This document shows, piece by piece, positions 1 through 11,555 of a stretch of 64,000 nucleotides of DNA (its first letter is position 1; every line of letters starts with the position of its first letter). The notes under the pieces are model-generated. The model was not told the DNA's origin, ran no database searches, and saw only the letters and a program-made list of their open reading frames with translations. Both the position numbers and the translations under genes were made by a program. The DNA is from Monoplex corrugatus (taxonomy: Eukaryota > Mollusca > Gastropoda > Littorinimorpha > Ranellidae), in the NCBI GenBank assembly GCA_030674185.1, contig CM060307.1, positions 47,086,181 through 47,150,180 of the forward strand. The letters run 5' to 3'.

Positions 1-379
1 CACTTGTTTGTTTCTTCAAGGAAACAACGAATCCAACAATATGTATGTAGATGCCAAGGTGAGGATATTAATACTCTGCATGTTTGCATGCATGCTTGCG
101 AACACGAGTAGGAGCATGCATACATGTGTACACGAGTGTGCATGTATGTGCATGTGCGCGTGTGTACGAGCGTGTGTGTGTGCGTGCATGCATGCATGCG
201 TGCGTGTGCAGAATAAAGGGTTGAAAACCGACAACGACAAACTATCAAGCTGGCACAGAATGAGGGCAGTGGGCGACAGACAGACAGACAGCCAGCAAGA
301 TGCTTGCAAATAGACAAACTGAAGGAGTAGCAATGACAAAGGAAGCTTGTGGAAGATTTTGTTTGGTGTACAAATGCAG

Positions 380-633
380 AATAAAACATAAAAAACTCGA
401 AAGACACTTGGAATATAACACACACACACACACACACACACCTCTCTCTCTCTCTCTTATCTCTCTCTCTAAACATAAAACACTCGAACAGACCTTAGAA
501 AAAAAAAACCCACACTCTCTCTAACACACACACATACACACACACACACACACATACACACACACTCTCTCTCTCTCTTTAAACATAAAACACTCGAACA
601 GACACTTAGAAAATAACACTCTCTCTCTGTGTC

Positions 634-709
<76 letters not shown>

Positions 710-720
710 TTTTAAATAAA
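380..720. repeat. microsatellites between copies of a unique block
   Basis: AAACATAAAACACTCGAACA occurs at about 471 and 580, with a diverged version at about 383. It is separated by (CA)n and (CT)n runs. Confidence 0.82.
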
Positions 721-757
721 ACATAAGCCAACAATTTCACCTACTTTATTTTCCTTT

Positions 758-867
758 TCAACAATAAACCAGAACATTTAAATCTTCAGCAGCTGTCACT
801 GACAGCTGAGACAGTGTTGTAAATTGTAGCCTTTGACGTTGTAACCTAGAAGTGGTTTCAACTAGTT
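758..867 (-). CDS. weak candidate exon with adjacent poly(A) signal
   Basis: A short phase-1 frame (ELVETTSRLQRQRLQF then TTLSQLSVTAAEDLNV) ends in a stop at 758-760, with AATAAA on the same strand at 750-745, only eight bases later. The acceptor (AG at 869-868) lacks a good pyrimidine tract. It may be the end of another transcript or chance. Confidence 0.18.
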
Positions 868-1267
868 CTAACAAATTTTCCGTATATACAAACACAACAT
901 CATACATCAGCTTCTTTATGCTGTCTGTCTGTCTGTCTGTCTCTCTCTCTTCTTTCTCTCTCTCAATTTTTACTATAACTTGTTGGTACAATGTACATGC
1001 TAATATTCTCGTTGAACTTTGCAGGTACACAAGCATGAACATTCTCAAATGAATATGCATGCACACATGTGTGCAAAAACATAACTATGCATGCACACAC
1101 GTGTGCACAAACACATCTGCAGCAGCAGCCGTAGCAACACACCCTTTCACATATTTTTGCTGGTCTACAAATCGTGACAAATAGGACTACATCAATGAAC
1201 TGGATCATAGTAATCATTAACAACTCTAAAGCCATAGATCACGATCCACACATGTAAAAGGACACAG

Positions 1268-1365
1268 AGAGGGGGGGGGGGGGCAGAGAGAGAGAGAGAG
1301 AAAGAGAGAGAGACAGATAGACAGACAGAGACACAGAGAGAGAGAGAGAGAGACAGAGAGAGATA
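1268..1365. repeat. (GA)n/(GACA)n microsatellite
   Basis: A G12 run then GA-rich sequence. Confidence 0.9.
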
Positions 1366-1907
1366 CACCAAAAGATTAATAATTACATTTTCACTTTTTC
1401 AGGCTCAGTCATTAACAAACAAAAAATTATTAGTTTATAGTTACTTTAATTATAGCCCTACTGATGACATACGGACACCATTAAACTTTTTTCAAAGACA
1501 TGGCTCTGAGTTCATTTTACTGTCTATCTTAACATTAGAATCAGCAGACACCATTAAACTTTTTTCAAAGACAGAGCTGTGAGTTCAATTTACTGTTTAT
1601 CATAATGTTAGAATCAGTCTGGTGGTATCAGCTGAACATTTCAAAGGTCTTGTCACCCTCCCCCTATCTCCTCTCTTTCTTCCACCTCCCCCCCCCCCCC
1701 TTTATATGACCAGACCTTGTCAGAGCATAGTGTTCTGCAAAGCCTTAAGGGGCTGCTTGATCATTATATCAATGGCAGATTTGGGTGAAGTGCATATGGA
1801 ACTTCAAATGGGACATATCCCTCTTGAACAAATACAAATAGATAAGCTGGACTGTGCTGGAAGACCAAGTTTTCCTACTTATGTCTGAAATACGAATCAA
1901 GTTTAAC

Positions 1908-1914
1908 TAACACA

Positions 1915-2007
<93 letters not shown>
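1908..2007. repeat. (CA)n microsatellite
   Basis: Almost pure CA over 100 bases. Confidence 0.97.
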
Positions 2008-2008
<1 letters not shown>

Positions 2009-2429
2009 CAAAAGATACACCAAACTCCAGACTCGTAGAATGAATAGTTATTGTCCATCCCAAAGTTGACAACTTCACGAAGTCACTATGTAAAATTGTA
2101 CAACTCAGAAAACAGAAGTCCAGTAGACATCTCCAAGATTGCGTGGAATGACTTCCCTAAGAACATAATTGTAACTAGATCAGTTAGCACCCCACCCCCA
2201 CCCCCCAAAAAAAAAGAGAGAAAAAAGACAGAAACTGATAAAAACAGGAGAGAAAAACATGTGCTACAAAACAAAAACAAAACAAACAAAAAAAGCTCAC
2301 TGAGTACTGAGCATGGTGAAAAGGTTCTATTATCTTTAGAGGAAAAATATCTAATTCACATCATCCTCACAATAAATCCAGCCCGACAGACAAAAATTCT
2401 CTTCAAAGGATCAACAAAGACTTGAGATC

Positions 2430-2613
2430 TTAACCCTTTGACTTCTGCACTCTATAAACCAGCACCCTGCATTACAAACCATGTCAGCAAAGCAAAAACT
2501 TAACCCCTCACCCTATCCATCAGCTTCCCACAGGACTCTGGTGTATAGGGTGAGGGTACAAAGGGTTAATTTTTTTGCAGTTGGCGGATAGAGTGTGGGA
2601 GTCAAAGGGTTAA
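2430..2613. mobile_element. TTAA-bounded palindromic element (piggyBac-type MITE), copy 1
   Basis: Family description: TTAACCCTTTGACTCCC opens each copy and its reverse complement closes it. Inside is a second, shorter palindrome with the same TTAACCCTTTGACTCCC ends followed by TCACCCTATCCACCAGC, so one copy contains four related arms. The two outer arms come in two types, one with CCACCAACTGCAAAAAC and one with CAGCATCCTGCATTGTC plus GCAAAGCAAAAAC. TTAA targets and CCC-starting ends are features of piggyBac. No ORF is present. In this copy the outer left arm is the CAGCAYCCTGCATT type. Confidence 0.8.
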
Positions 2614-2836
2614 CATTCGGTAAAACTCACAACCAAGAAATCCCGCAGAACGGCACATCCCTCATATCCACCAACCCCCATCCTCCTTCACATGCAGCCA
2701 GTAAGGGGTGGGAGAGAGAGACAGGCAGACAGGCAAGCGGGCAGACACGGACAGGGACAGAGGAGACACACCAACAGGCAAAGATACTGTTCAGTGGATC
2801 AGCTCACTGACTAGTTACTACTGAAATAAAATCCCA

Positions 2837-2967
<131 letters not shown>

Positions 2968-3500
2968 ACTGGTGTGAACTGGTAAGGAAAAAAACCGCGT
3001 TTTTTTTTTAAAAGCTGAACCAGTTATCATCTAAATCGAACTGAACACATCAACTTAATAAATACTTTTTTTTTAAATCAAAGCAAGCAAATCACTGATC
3101 CAGCTGAATAAAAAAAAAATTCAAAAATGTATTTCAAAAAAAAGCGGGGAAGGTAACAGGATTCTGTTCTTTGAATCTGGTCCACTACCTGAGTTATTGA
3201 GAACCACATCGCGGATACAGGATGACAGACGACTAACTCAAAACTAAATAACCAGACGCCTTCCTCATCAAGTGAAAGACCATCTTCTGTATTTGGACTG
3301 ACTGCTTCCAAATATATTGGTAATGCCGACATTGTATTCACATCTCCAGCTTGAGTTTTAGGTTTTAAGAATAGTGATGATATGTTACACACATCTCAAA
3401 CATTGTCACTCAGCAGATCAAGAAATTCTGGTATTGGCTGTTTTCTAATTATACCTGACTACTCAAGAAGCGAAAATACCCGTCTGTGCTTTTAACCCGT

Positions 3501-3670
3501 CTAAATCAGACTACTGCATGCCTTATGACAGTTATTGTTGACTTGAGTTGTTCTGGATAACATTTTTTGCAAAAGGCAAAGCGCATAAGAGCTTGCTTCC
3601 AGAGATGTTGCTCTATGCAAATGTTTAGAATCATCACTATTATCACCTCTGTTCTTTGAAGTCATCAAAC
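3501..3670 (-). CDS. weak candidate exon
   Basis: A good acceptor (CTCTTTTGGTTGTTTCTGCCAG, AG at 3672-3671) leads in phase 1 into 55 open codons ending in TAG. The frame is hydrophilic at first (TSKNRGDNSDDSKHLHRATS), then Leu/Cys-rich. No domain is recognised. It lies just past the 4.0 kb exon and could be a further small terminal exon, a downstream exon of it, or chance. Confidence 0.2.
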
Positions 3671-3714
3671 CTGGCAGAAACAACCAAAAGAGTGAAGCAA
3701 ATCCACGAGAACTA

Positions 3715-3945
3715 TCAAGCAGGTGTACTGGACCTGTCCTCAGAAGGATCGGACTCTGCTACACCCAGGTGCTGAGGGTCTGTGCCTGATACAAGCTCAG
3801 ATTGTGACCTGCCCATCGCATGTTCAAACCGGGACCCAACTCTCTCATGGTCAGACAGGGATCTGTTCATCATGTACTCTGGCTGGGATCTGTCCATAAA
3901 ATGCTGAGGCTGGGAGTTATACTCACTAAAGCCGAAGCCAATGCC
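3715..3945 (-). pseudogene. out-of-frame coding-like tail of the 4.0 kb exon
   Basis: An open frame overlapping the end of the preceding exon in a shifted frame. From about 3945 it reads through a Gln/Pro/Ser stretch into repeated units (HFMDRSQPEYMMNRSLS, FEHAMGRSQSELVSG) and an acidic end to a stop at 3715. The underlying DNA shows the degenerate repeat GGGATCTGTYCAT at spacings of about 33 bases. Composition and internal repetition look like real protein. It would join the motif if one base were gained or lost near 3945-3955. Whether this is an assembly error, a real frameshift or chance cannot be settled from the sequence. Confidence 0.35.
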
Positions 3946-4198
3946 ACAACTCTCTGCTTCTTGCGAGCCATGTATCTTTGTTGGTTAACCACCTGGCGAG
4001 CTCTGTACTCTCTGCGCAGTTCAGGGTTCTCTTTCAACTTCTGGCGGTAACGTCGCATGGACAGGGTGCTACTTTTCTGGAACGAAGCGGCTGAGGCACT
4101 AGAGCGTCGTCTTCTGTCATCCTTTGCCATGTTCAAGGTATGGGCTGGAAACGTGGTGCCCAAATAGTTGAGAGCTGGATGCGTCGTTGCAAACCAGA
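3870..4198 (-). CDS. alternative terminal exon, basic RYR motif (copy A), possibly frameshifted tail
   Basis: The acceptor AG at 4200-4199 follows CCACTTGTTTCTTTTCTTTC, and entry is phase 1. It encodes about 109 residues in the frame shown. After a WFATTHPALNYLG linker and a basic Ser/Ala stretch, the motif at residues 47-83 reads SMRRYRQKLKENPELRREY, then RARQVVNQQRYMARKKQ. It is the most diverged copy but keeps Pro13 and Gln23. Past the motif this frame reads like noncoding sequence (VVALASALVSITPSL) and stops at 3870. Another frame of the same strand opens at the same point and runs to a stop at 3715 with coding-like repeated DRSQ/NRSL/GRSQ units, suggesting a one-base indel just after the motif. 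A donor-like GTGAGTAT also occurs here (about 3927-3920). It is the last array exon seen before the left edge. Confidence 0.75.
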
Positions 4199-5094
4199 CT
4201 GAAAGAAAAGAAACAAGTGGAGTTTCAGAACTGACAAATGGGCACGATGTTTGTCACACAATATACACTGATCAAGGTAGGCATCGATCCTAATTAAACT
4301 TTCAGACTTGAAGCACAAGGTACTGTAACACTACTAATTAAATTTCAAATGTAATTATGACATCAGACGCTCCAAGTCTCTTTATGTCAGAAATGTTGAG
4401 CATACGCTATAGAGGAAAGTTATCAAACAAGCAATATAGCAAAGCTCCCTCAACCATCACATACATAAAAACAGCATGGATTTGTAACCATTTTCTGAAT
4501 TACCACTGACTAAAATACTGAAATGTAAAGTAACAGTGGGAACCCCATCACCAGGCAAGCCTTAAATACCTCTACTCAACGCAAAAAAAGTACATAAATC
4601 TTACGCAACATGACAAAATTGGGTAGCTGTCTACATGTTGAAATACATCAATCTTGTCTGACATCAGAATATCACATGGCCAAGAAAAACTGGCTTGCTA
4701 CATACTGTTAATCTCTCTGATCTGCAACATCGATTTGCAAATTGTTCCATCCATGCTGAAAATATATTTCAAACAAATAAACAAACAAAAACAAAATCAA
4801 ACAGAAGACAAACAACAAACAAAAGATAAGTGCACAACTGAAGTGTAAGCTGCTGAAACCATTGTATCTGTCTTTGATCATCATGTTAAATACGAGAAAC
4901 TTTGGTTGATAATACTATAAAGTACAGATGATCAGTCTGAGCTAAATTTTATATCAAAAACAGGAGAAAAACAATGTTACGGCTAGCCAAGTTGAGTACT
5001 GACAGCCAACCAGTATGTGTAAATAAAAGACAACTAGCTATACTTTAAAGTGAATGAGACTGTGAGGCTGAAGAGAAAATAGGAAAAACTGGGG

Positions 5095-5225
5095 GGGGAA
5101 AAAGGGGACGGGGCGGGGGTGGGGGTGAGAGAGTGAGCAGAGAGAGTGAGACACTGTTTTACTGTGAAAGCCATCAGCCCAAACACAAACAGGAAGTCAT
5201 GAAAGGGGGGGGGGGGGGGGGTGGT
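5095..5225. repeat. G-rich tracts
   Basis: G-runs at 5092-5130 and a G19-class run at 5204-5221. Confidence 0.9.
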
Positions 5226-5364
5226 AGTAAACAAGATACATATTTTCACACAGTATCGGTCTCTCATTTCTCCAGATCAATCATGCATTACAAAAACACA
5301 ATCCTAATAATTATCATATGACATATGCATCATTCTTTAATCGGATTATTGGTTCAAGTTCAAG

Positions 5365-5420
5365 TTTGAGAGAGGGGACGGAAAGAGACTGAGATACAGA
5401 GAGAGAGACAGAGAGGAGAG

Positions 5421-5472
<52 letters not shown>

Positions 5473-5487
5473 AAGAGAGAGAGAGAT
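5365..5487. repeat. (GA)n microsatellite
   Basis: Long GAGA tract with GGAGA interruptions. Confidence 0.95.
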
Positions 5488-5562
5488 TTTTGTCACAAGG
5501 TGTCTTAAATAACCATTAACAGATATGCTTTCTCCTACAGATTTTTTACTTCAGATCAAGTA

Positions 5563-5757
5563 TTAACCCTTTGACTCCTGCATCCTGTCAACCAGCATCC
5601 TGTCCTGTACTGTCAACCATGCTTCCAAAGGAAAAACTTAACCCTTTGATTCCCCCACCCTATCCAACAGCTTCATGCTGAAAGCTGGTGGATAGGTGGG
5701 GGTCAAAGGGTTAAGTTTTTGTAGTTGGGGACTAGGGTGCAGGAGTCAAAGGGTTAA
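5563..5757. mobile_element. TTAA palindromic element, copy 2
   Basis: Both outer TTAA ends are intact. The left arm contains a partial duplication (CATCCTGTCAACCAGCATCCTG). It lies between the 6.1 and 4.0 kb exons. Confidence 0.8.
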
Positions 5758-6054
5758 TGACTTTTACCAGGTACTAAATTCACTGCATTCGTTCAACATC
5801 ACAATGATGTACATTCACAACAACAAATCACCATCTACCTACCTAGACTCAGTCTTCTTGCTTCTGTCTAGCTCCAGTACCACAACAATGTTGTCCACTA
5901 CAAACAATCAAACAATGGGCGTTGTGTGGTTGAATGGGAGCATAGCACATTACACTGTTGTCACCATGCTGTGTTCATTCATGTATTTTCTTCCTAATTC
6001 CTCAGTTAATTTCAATTGCAAACATAGTCTTATAGCCAAACTTCTGGTATGACT

Positions 6055-6329
6055 TTATAACAAGGTGAACACCAGTGGGGTATGCTCTGATGGTTGGTGA
6101 ATCCTTACAAGAAAGCTGAGAAGAAAAGCACATTCTGTTGGGTTAACTTCAAATAATGGCCCTTCTCTTTGGGAGAATTCTGAAAGACAAAAATGTAGAA
6201 CTCTTCCGAGTGTCTGGTTTAGATCATTTTGGACCTGATTGATCACATGGCATCTGTAACGTCTGAGCGTGGAGACGCCATTTTGAGCAACTGACACTGT
6301 GTAGTTGTGGTTGTTTGCTCTTGATAAAA
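6055..6329 (-). CDS. possible alternative terminal exon, domain not recognised
   Basis: A strong acceptor (GTGCTGTTTTCTCTCCAG, AG at 6331-6330) leads in phase 1 into 90 open codons ending in TAA. It begins only 228 bases past the stop of the 6.6 kb exon. The frame has a basic patch (STLRRYRCHV) that faintly recalls the RYR motif start, then a Leu/Phe-rich remainder (LLSFLVRI) unlike the other tails. No known domain is recognised and the invariant Pro and Gln are missing. A run this long is about 1% likely by chance. It could be a decayed copy, a separate small exon, or chance. Confidence 0.4.
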
Positions 6330-6556
6330 CTGGAGAGAAAACAGCACTACTCCTTGGCTAAGTTGTCAGTCTTTGTTCTTGATAGGTTCCACACGATAAA
6401 AATCTACAGTTTCTATACAGATTTTGAACAGTTTGTTCTAACCAAAACTAAAAGATCACAATGTACAAAGTGCATCTGCAAACAGGCCTTCTTCACAGCA
6501 AGACAATGAGCTGCTTTCAAACTGGGCCATGTCGACTGAAGGAGCGGATGAACAGC

Positions 6557-6819
6557 TCAACAAGTCTTCTTTAAACTTTTGCGGAAAGTCTCCCACTGTT
6601 GTTGCTGCTGCTGAGCCTTCCTCTTCGCCTGGTGTCTCTGGTGGTAGAGGCGCTGTCGCTGCTTGTATAGCTGGTCCAGATGAGGGTTCTGTTTCACTCG
6701 CTGTCTGTGCCTTCGCACGTACTCGTTCTGCTTCTCTCTTTGGGACTGTGGCAGCCCTTGACCTCCTCTAAAGTTACTGCCGGTATTACCACCTTCAGTG
6801 AACAAACTCCAGTCCCATG
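6557..6819 (-). CDS. alternative terminal exon, basic RYR motif (copy B)
   Basis: The acceptor AG at 6821-6820 follows TAGTTTGTCTTCTTTGTGC, and entry is phase 1. It encodes about 87 residues. The linker is Gly/Asn-rich (TEGGNTGSNFRGG). The motif at residues 34-70 reads YVRRHRQRVKQNPHLDQLY, then KQRQRLYHQRHQAKR; His replaces Tyr at position 5. A run of six Gln follows, then WETFRKSLKKTC before the stop. This is the only exon of the set with a Gln tract. Confidence 0.82.
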
Positions 6820-8475
6820 CTGCACAAAGAAGACAAACTATGTCCATTCACTTGCATTTTGTCACTTTCAAAATGTTCGTGGCTGGACAGGCTATGAAGG
6901 TTTGACCAGCCAATGTATTCACCTTCATTGTATCTATTGATACCACTTACAGTTGTGTTATGTATACTGAGACTGCTGCTCCCCCTCCCCCCTCTTACAT
7001 TCTATCAGCATTTCTGCTTCCCTACACCATATGTCTGCGGAGCAAAATAAAAATGAAAATAAAAAAAGGCAAATGTATACAGTGTGAATGATTATAATGT
7101 ACCACTTAGCATTGAGTAGTATCCAAATTTTTATGTCAAAACTGAACTGATAATCTAATTTCAGGATATTTTGGTAACTGATTTGAAGTAAGTCTTACAA
7201 GTATGCCTTTATACCAATTCTAAGACAAGAACAGGATAAACTCTGCAAAGGAATCAATTTTCAAACAGGTCAGTGGCAGTTCGTCCAGCATTTAACAAAA
7301 CTGTCCATTTCTAAGCTGTGGTGTTCTGTGGGGTCGACTTCGGACAGTAAAAAATATATTCTGTTGACAACAGCACAGTGAATATTTCAAGGTCTAGTTC
7401 AATATCAAAGTTATCCGGAACATTTTCCTACATACACTATTATGAGGAGAAAATAACCAGTTACAGTCATCAATCACACATTAAGTCTCCTCAAGAGTAT
7501 GTTCTGATGTTTTAACTCCTGCAGTGTAGATTGGTTAAAACAACTATTTTGATTCAATGATCGACTGTATTTGTTGATTAAAACAATTATATCGCTGACT
7601 ATTTTGACTGTCTGTTTACTGGACCGATGGTTTGGTTCACTAAAGGATTTGGGTAATAAGACAGTCAAGACTTAGCTAATATGTTGAAATTATGTAAAAT
7701 TGATTGACTTGTAAGCTGATTTTAATAATATAAGACTGAATGACTTGTACAGTGATTGGTAATTTGACAGAACTACAATGTTTGAGTTATGATAAAAGAT
7801 GCAAGAATATCATGAAGTGACAATATACCTATGGTATTTATGGTTTCTTCTCATTCTATCCATTCTATTCAAATCGGTTGTAGAATTATGCATACAATTC
7901 AACAGAATCCTGTGATCTCATCCCCAATCCACCCCCAAGTATATACTGTGGACTAAAGCCGATGTACAGTAAAAAAATTTTTGGAGTTCTGATATTTCTC
8001 TCTCTCTCCTCTCTCTCTCTGGTGCGCGTGCATGCACACATGCACACGCACATGCACGCACACACACACCCCACACACACACAAATGCACGAGATTCATC
8101 TTTATTAATTAATGAACAACAATATTTTTCACAAATCAGTAGCCCAGTCAACAACTTAAAGCCATATCAGGAGCGCTGTAAAATAAAACTGAACAGGCAA
8201 GCTGATCCCTCAGTACGTATTAACTATTCCAAAACACAACACAAATTCTCTCAGATATTCCACATTCACTTTGCACTGTACTTTGAACATAGCCTAACCA
8301 TGGGTCATTCCAAGGCTGAAAAAATGTTATAGAACCAGACAGGTTGAAAAAAAAAAACATCTTTCATAGATACAAATATTTTAGTATGTGGATCTGGCTC
8401 TGCAAATGAGTGTTCACTGTAAGTAGGGAGCTTAGCGGGCAGTGTATTTAGAAAGTAGGATCAAAACAAGCACTG

Positions 8476-8729
8476 TTAAAATCTACCAAAATGAGTTAGC
8501 AGCAGTGCAGTCTCCTCCTCGGGGGGGGGGGGGGGGGGGGGGCGAGGATTTGACATCTGTGGTTCCCATAGGTACCCAGGCACTGAGACTTCGACTGAAT
8601 GAACTTGGGAGTTGGTGGTGTTTAGTGGAGCCCAACTGAGTGATGTGTGGTCAGTGCCATTACTGTGGCTAAGAAGTTGGGACTGAAAAAGTTGTAAGCT
8701 AATGGTAAGGCTGTCCCATACAACTGGTG
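8476..8729 (-). CDS. weak candidate exon containing a G/C homopolymer
   Basis: An acceptor-like CACCCTATCCTTCAG (AG at 8731-8730) opens in phase 1 into 84 codons, Ser/Leu/Thr-rich and then a Pro run encoded by the 22-base G tract (plus strand 8521-8542). Such a tract is length-unstable and would shift the frame, so coding use is doubtful. No domain is recognised. Confidence 0.15.
8521..8542. repeat. poly(G) tract
   Basis: 22 consecutive G. Confidence 0.97.
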
Positions 8730-9393
8730 CTGAAGGATAGGGTGATAAACTTTTCACAGAGCCAGTATTATGATTGTAGCGCTATTTCTTCTTGATCAAT
8801 GCTTTACTGTTCTTGACCCCAACAGGGTCTGGTACCATTCACACCTGGACGGACTGGACACCTAACACACAAAGTTTTCTCAAGGCAGACATGAAACCCA
8901 TGCTAAAAGACTGGAAAGATGGAGCTTTACCTCTACAGTCACCAGGCTTCATGTACCACAACAATTAGTACTATAACTGGAAATGGAAAGAAGGAGCTCT
9001 TTTTCTATGGTCACCAGGCCTCATGTAGTCCTACTATTAGTACCATTACTAGAAAAAACACAGTGAAAATGCTAACTTAGCAAATACCACTGCAGAGTGC
9101 CCATCCCAGTGTTCACAATCACCATCCATGTGTCAAGAGGAAGACTGTCAAGCACTGGATGATTTTGTGTGGAGTCTTTCCGAATAACTTCCAGGTCAAT
9201 GAACTCATAAGCAGAGAAAAAAGATGACAAAAAGACAGAAAAACTGCAGCTGATGCATCGTACCAGGACCACAAAGTAGGGCACTGTATATAAATGGGGG
9301 AAAATTACCTTCAGTAACCAAACGGGAATCCATATTCGGTCGATCAGATGACTACAACAGCCATCCAATAAATAATGAGAATGTTCTACTAAC

Positions 9394-9567
9394 TTAACCC
9401 TTTGACTCCCACAGTCTGTATTGTCAACTATGCTAGCATAGTAAAACCTTAACCATTTGACTCCCTTGCCTTATCCACCAGCATCCTGCAGGAAGCTGAT
9501 AGGGTGAGGGAGTCAAAAGGTCAAGATTTTGCGATTGGTGGATAGGGTGCAGTAGTCAAAGGGTTAA
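9394..9567. mobile_element. TTAA palindromic element, copy 3
   Basis: TTAA at both ends. The inner TTAA is mutated (CTTAACCATTTGACTCCC), and the palindrome is otherwise readable. It lies next to the mariner remnant at 9.6 kb. Confidence 0.78.
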
Positions 9568-9596
9568 ATAGGCACCTGTTGCAGAACTTTGAAGCT

Positions 9597-9960
9597 TTAC
9601 ACACACCTGGCCCATTTATTCCATGATCTAATGATCGATTCCCATCTGCTGGGAAGGACTGAAATGCCCACTGCTAGGCAACCAAAGATTTTATGTTTTA
9701 CCTGCTTGGATACTTCCACTTCCAAGTCCTTTATGTCGTAGAAATGTACACCTGCACCCCATTGTAATGACGTCATAAGTGACGTCACCCTTTCTGCTTT
9801 GTGGCAAGATGTGTTGTCATGTAATATCAATGGTGAATCATTTAACTTGTGTTTCACTATCTTTCAGATTGCAGGTCTTAGTGTTTTCACCAGAAACATC
9901 CTGTTTGTTCTGAACTTGAGGGCCCTGAATTGACAGGAGTTTACCACTCTCACGATTGTT
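9597..9960 (-). pseudogene. mariner-like transposase remnant
   Basis: A degenerate piece with the block LILHDNTSCHKAERV (second catalytic Asp region) and, after an internal deletion, a C-terminal mariner-like stretch (GISVLPSRWESIIRSW). Weak similarity continues upstream to about 9960. The third Asp region is missing. It differs from the 14.7 kb element and is older. No terminal repeats were found. A TTAA-bounded palindromic element ends 30 bases to its left. Confidence 0.6.
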
Positions 9961-10046
9961 CCTTTAATTCTGGCTAATAGCTTCTAACCCAACACTTAGG
10001 CAAGCTTACATATCTGCCATTCTGATTTACTTATACTAAAAAATAG

Positions 10047-10131
10047 GAGACAGAGAGAGACTGACAGAAAAAGAGAGAGATAGAGAGAGCAAAAAAGAAA
10101 AGAGAGAGAGAGAGAGGAGTGTGTGTGTGTG

Positions 10132-10176
<45 letters not shown>

Positions 10177-10232
10177 TGTACTTGAGAGATAAAGAGAGGG
10201 CAGCGAGCAGGTGGGGGGGGGGGGGGGGGGAG
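10047..10232. repeat. compound (GA)n-(TG)n-poly(G) microsatellite
   Basis: Three simple-repeat blocks in series. Confidence 0.95.
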
Positions 10233-10562
10233 CAGTGATCAAAGACAAATAGACACAAGGTAACAAATTACATGGTAAAATACGACAATATCAAGACATT
10301 CTTTCCCAAAATTCTATACGTATTTTGTGAAACAAGTAGAAAAAACTGCTTTTGGCAAAGTGTATGTTGTTTATGTGTGTAAGTGTATTTGGCAAGGCTA
10401 TTTTAAGGTGAATCACACTGCATGAGAAAGCTGACACAAAGACCTTTCCAGCTATGTGCAGTACATGGGATTGTATTTATTCAGTCAAAACGGCACAATC
10501 TGATTGAAAGAATTATCACATTTTAACCACGTTGCTGGAATAAAAACTTGCTTTTGAACAAT

Positions 10563-10746
10563 TTTACCCTTTAACTCCCACACCTTATCCACCAACTGCA
10601 AAAAATTAACCCTGACTCCCTCACCCTATCTGCCAGCTTCCTGCAGGTGGATAGGGTGAGGGAGTCAAAGGATTAAGTTTTTGCTTTGCTAGCATGGTTG
10701 ACAATGCAGGATGCTGGTGGGCATGGTGTGGGAGTCAAAGAGTTAA
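10563..10746. mobile_element. TTAA palindromic element, copy 4
   Basis: The left end is degenerate (TTTACCCTTTAACTCCC) and the right end keeps TTAA. The inner palindrome is clear, with CTGCAGG at its centre. Confidence 0.78.
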
Positions 10747-11325
10747 TGAAACTTTTTTTTGTACATTTATAGGTAAGTTTGTATAATGCATTTCTGCTGC
10801 AAACAGATAATCACCCAGACTGACCCTCAGCATCAGGTTTTGCCACTACTGTTGTTCCGCCTATAGGAGTTAGAACTAGTTTCTTGTTGAAGGTTCACAC
10901 ATGGTTGTTGATATTGAAAAAAGGTAGGCCCCTACTAATTATCACATTACCCGAAATCATAATAATGATATAAATATCAAACTTTAGGTCCCTTTCTCTA
11001 TGCAAACTGATATAGATACGTTACTCTATAACAATTATATAATTTCAGAAAAACGCAATTTCTTATTTTAATGCATATGCCTGTCTCACAATCTCTATGT
11101 GCTAGCTGGTTTCTGTTTTGTCTCTTGTGCTAAAGCCTGTTGTGTTTGATTGTTTATCCTCTTTCTTTGAACTACAATATAACAAATTAACTATACTGTT
11201 TAATACCTAACATGTTACGAACCACCATGCATATATTGAGAAAAACTACTTAACAACTGTACAATTAATGGTTTGTCTTTGGCCATGGTATGTGTGGTTT
11301 TCTTGCCTCCACCCTATCCACCAGG

Positions 11326-11555
11326 CTAACTCTGGGGATATCCCTCATGTTTCCTCTTGTAATAGTATTTCTGACAGTACTGCCGCTGTTTCTTTTTGTG
11401 CTGCTCATAGCGCTGTGGGTCTTGCTTCAAGCGCTGCATGTAGCGGAGTTTATACAGCTTTTTCCTCTCTCTCAGATAATGAGCAGAATGAAGCGGCCAC
11501 GGTGACACTGTGGACATGGGGTTTGCCTGCGACATGTAAAGGTCCATGCTCCGTT
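11326..11555 (-). CDS. alternative terminal exon, basic RYR motif (copy C)
   Basis: The acceptor AG at 11557-11556 follows CTCTTCTTCTTCTTCTTGC, and entry is phase 1. It encodes about 76 residues. The linker is Met/Ser/Pro-rich (MDLYMSQANPM, PWPLHS) and becomes basic before the motif (YLRERKKL). The motif at residues 35-71 reads YKLRYMQRLKQDPQRYEQH, then KKKQRQYCQKYYYKR. This is the only copy with His rather than Tyr at motif position 19. Plus-strand frames of over 70 codons here are antisense shadows. Confidence 0.82.

Larger units (their letters stand above)
6820..9390. other. intron-like, A/T-rich
   Basis: No supported exon. It contains mixed CA/CT tracts at 7998-8090 and the weak candidate at 8.5 kb. 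Confidence 0.5.
9961..11325. other. intron-like
   Basis: Beyond the compound microsatellite and MITE copy 4 nothing coding is seen. Confidence 0.5.

Noticed and set aside
6529..6771. Plus-strand open frames over the motif exons (also at 11268-11600, 29784-30065, 42479-42700)
   Set aside because: Antisense shadows of the minus-strand coding exons. The minus strand has the acceptor, phase and conserved motif.
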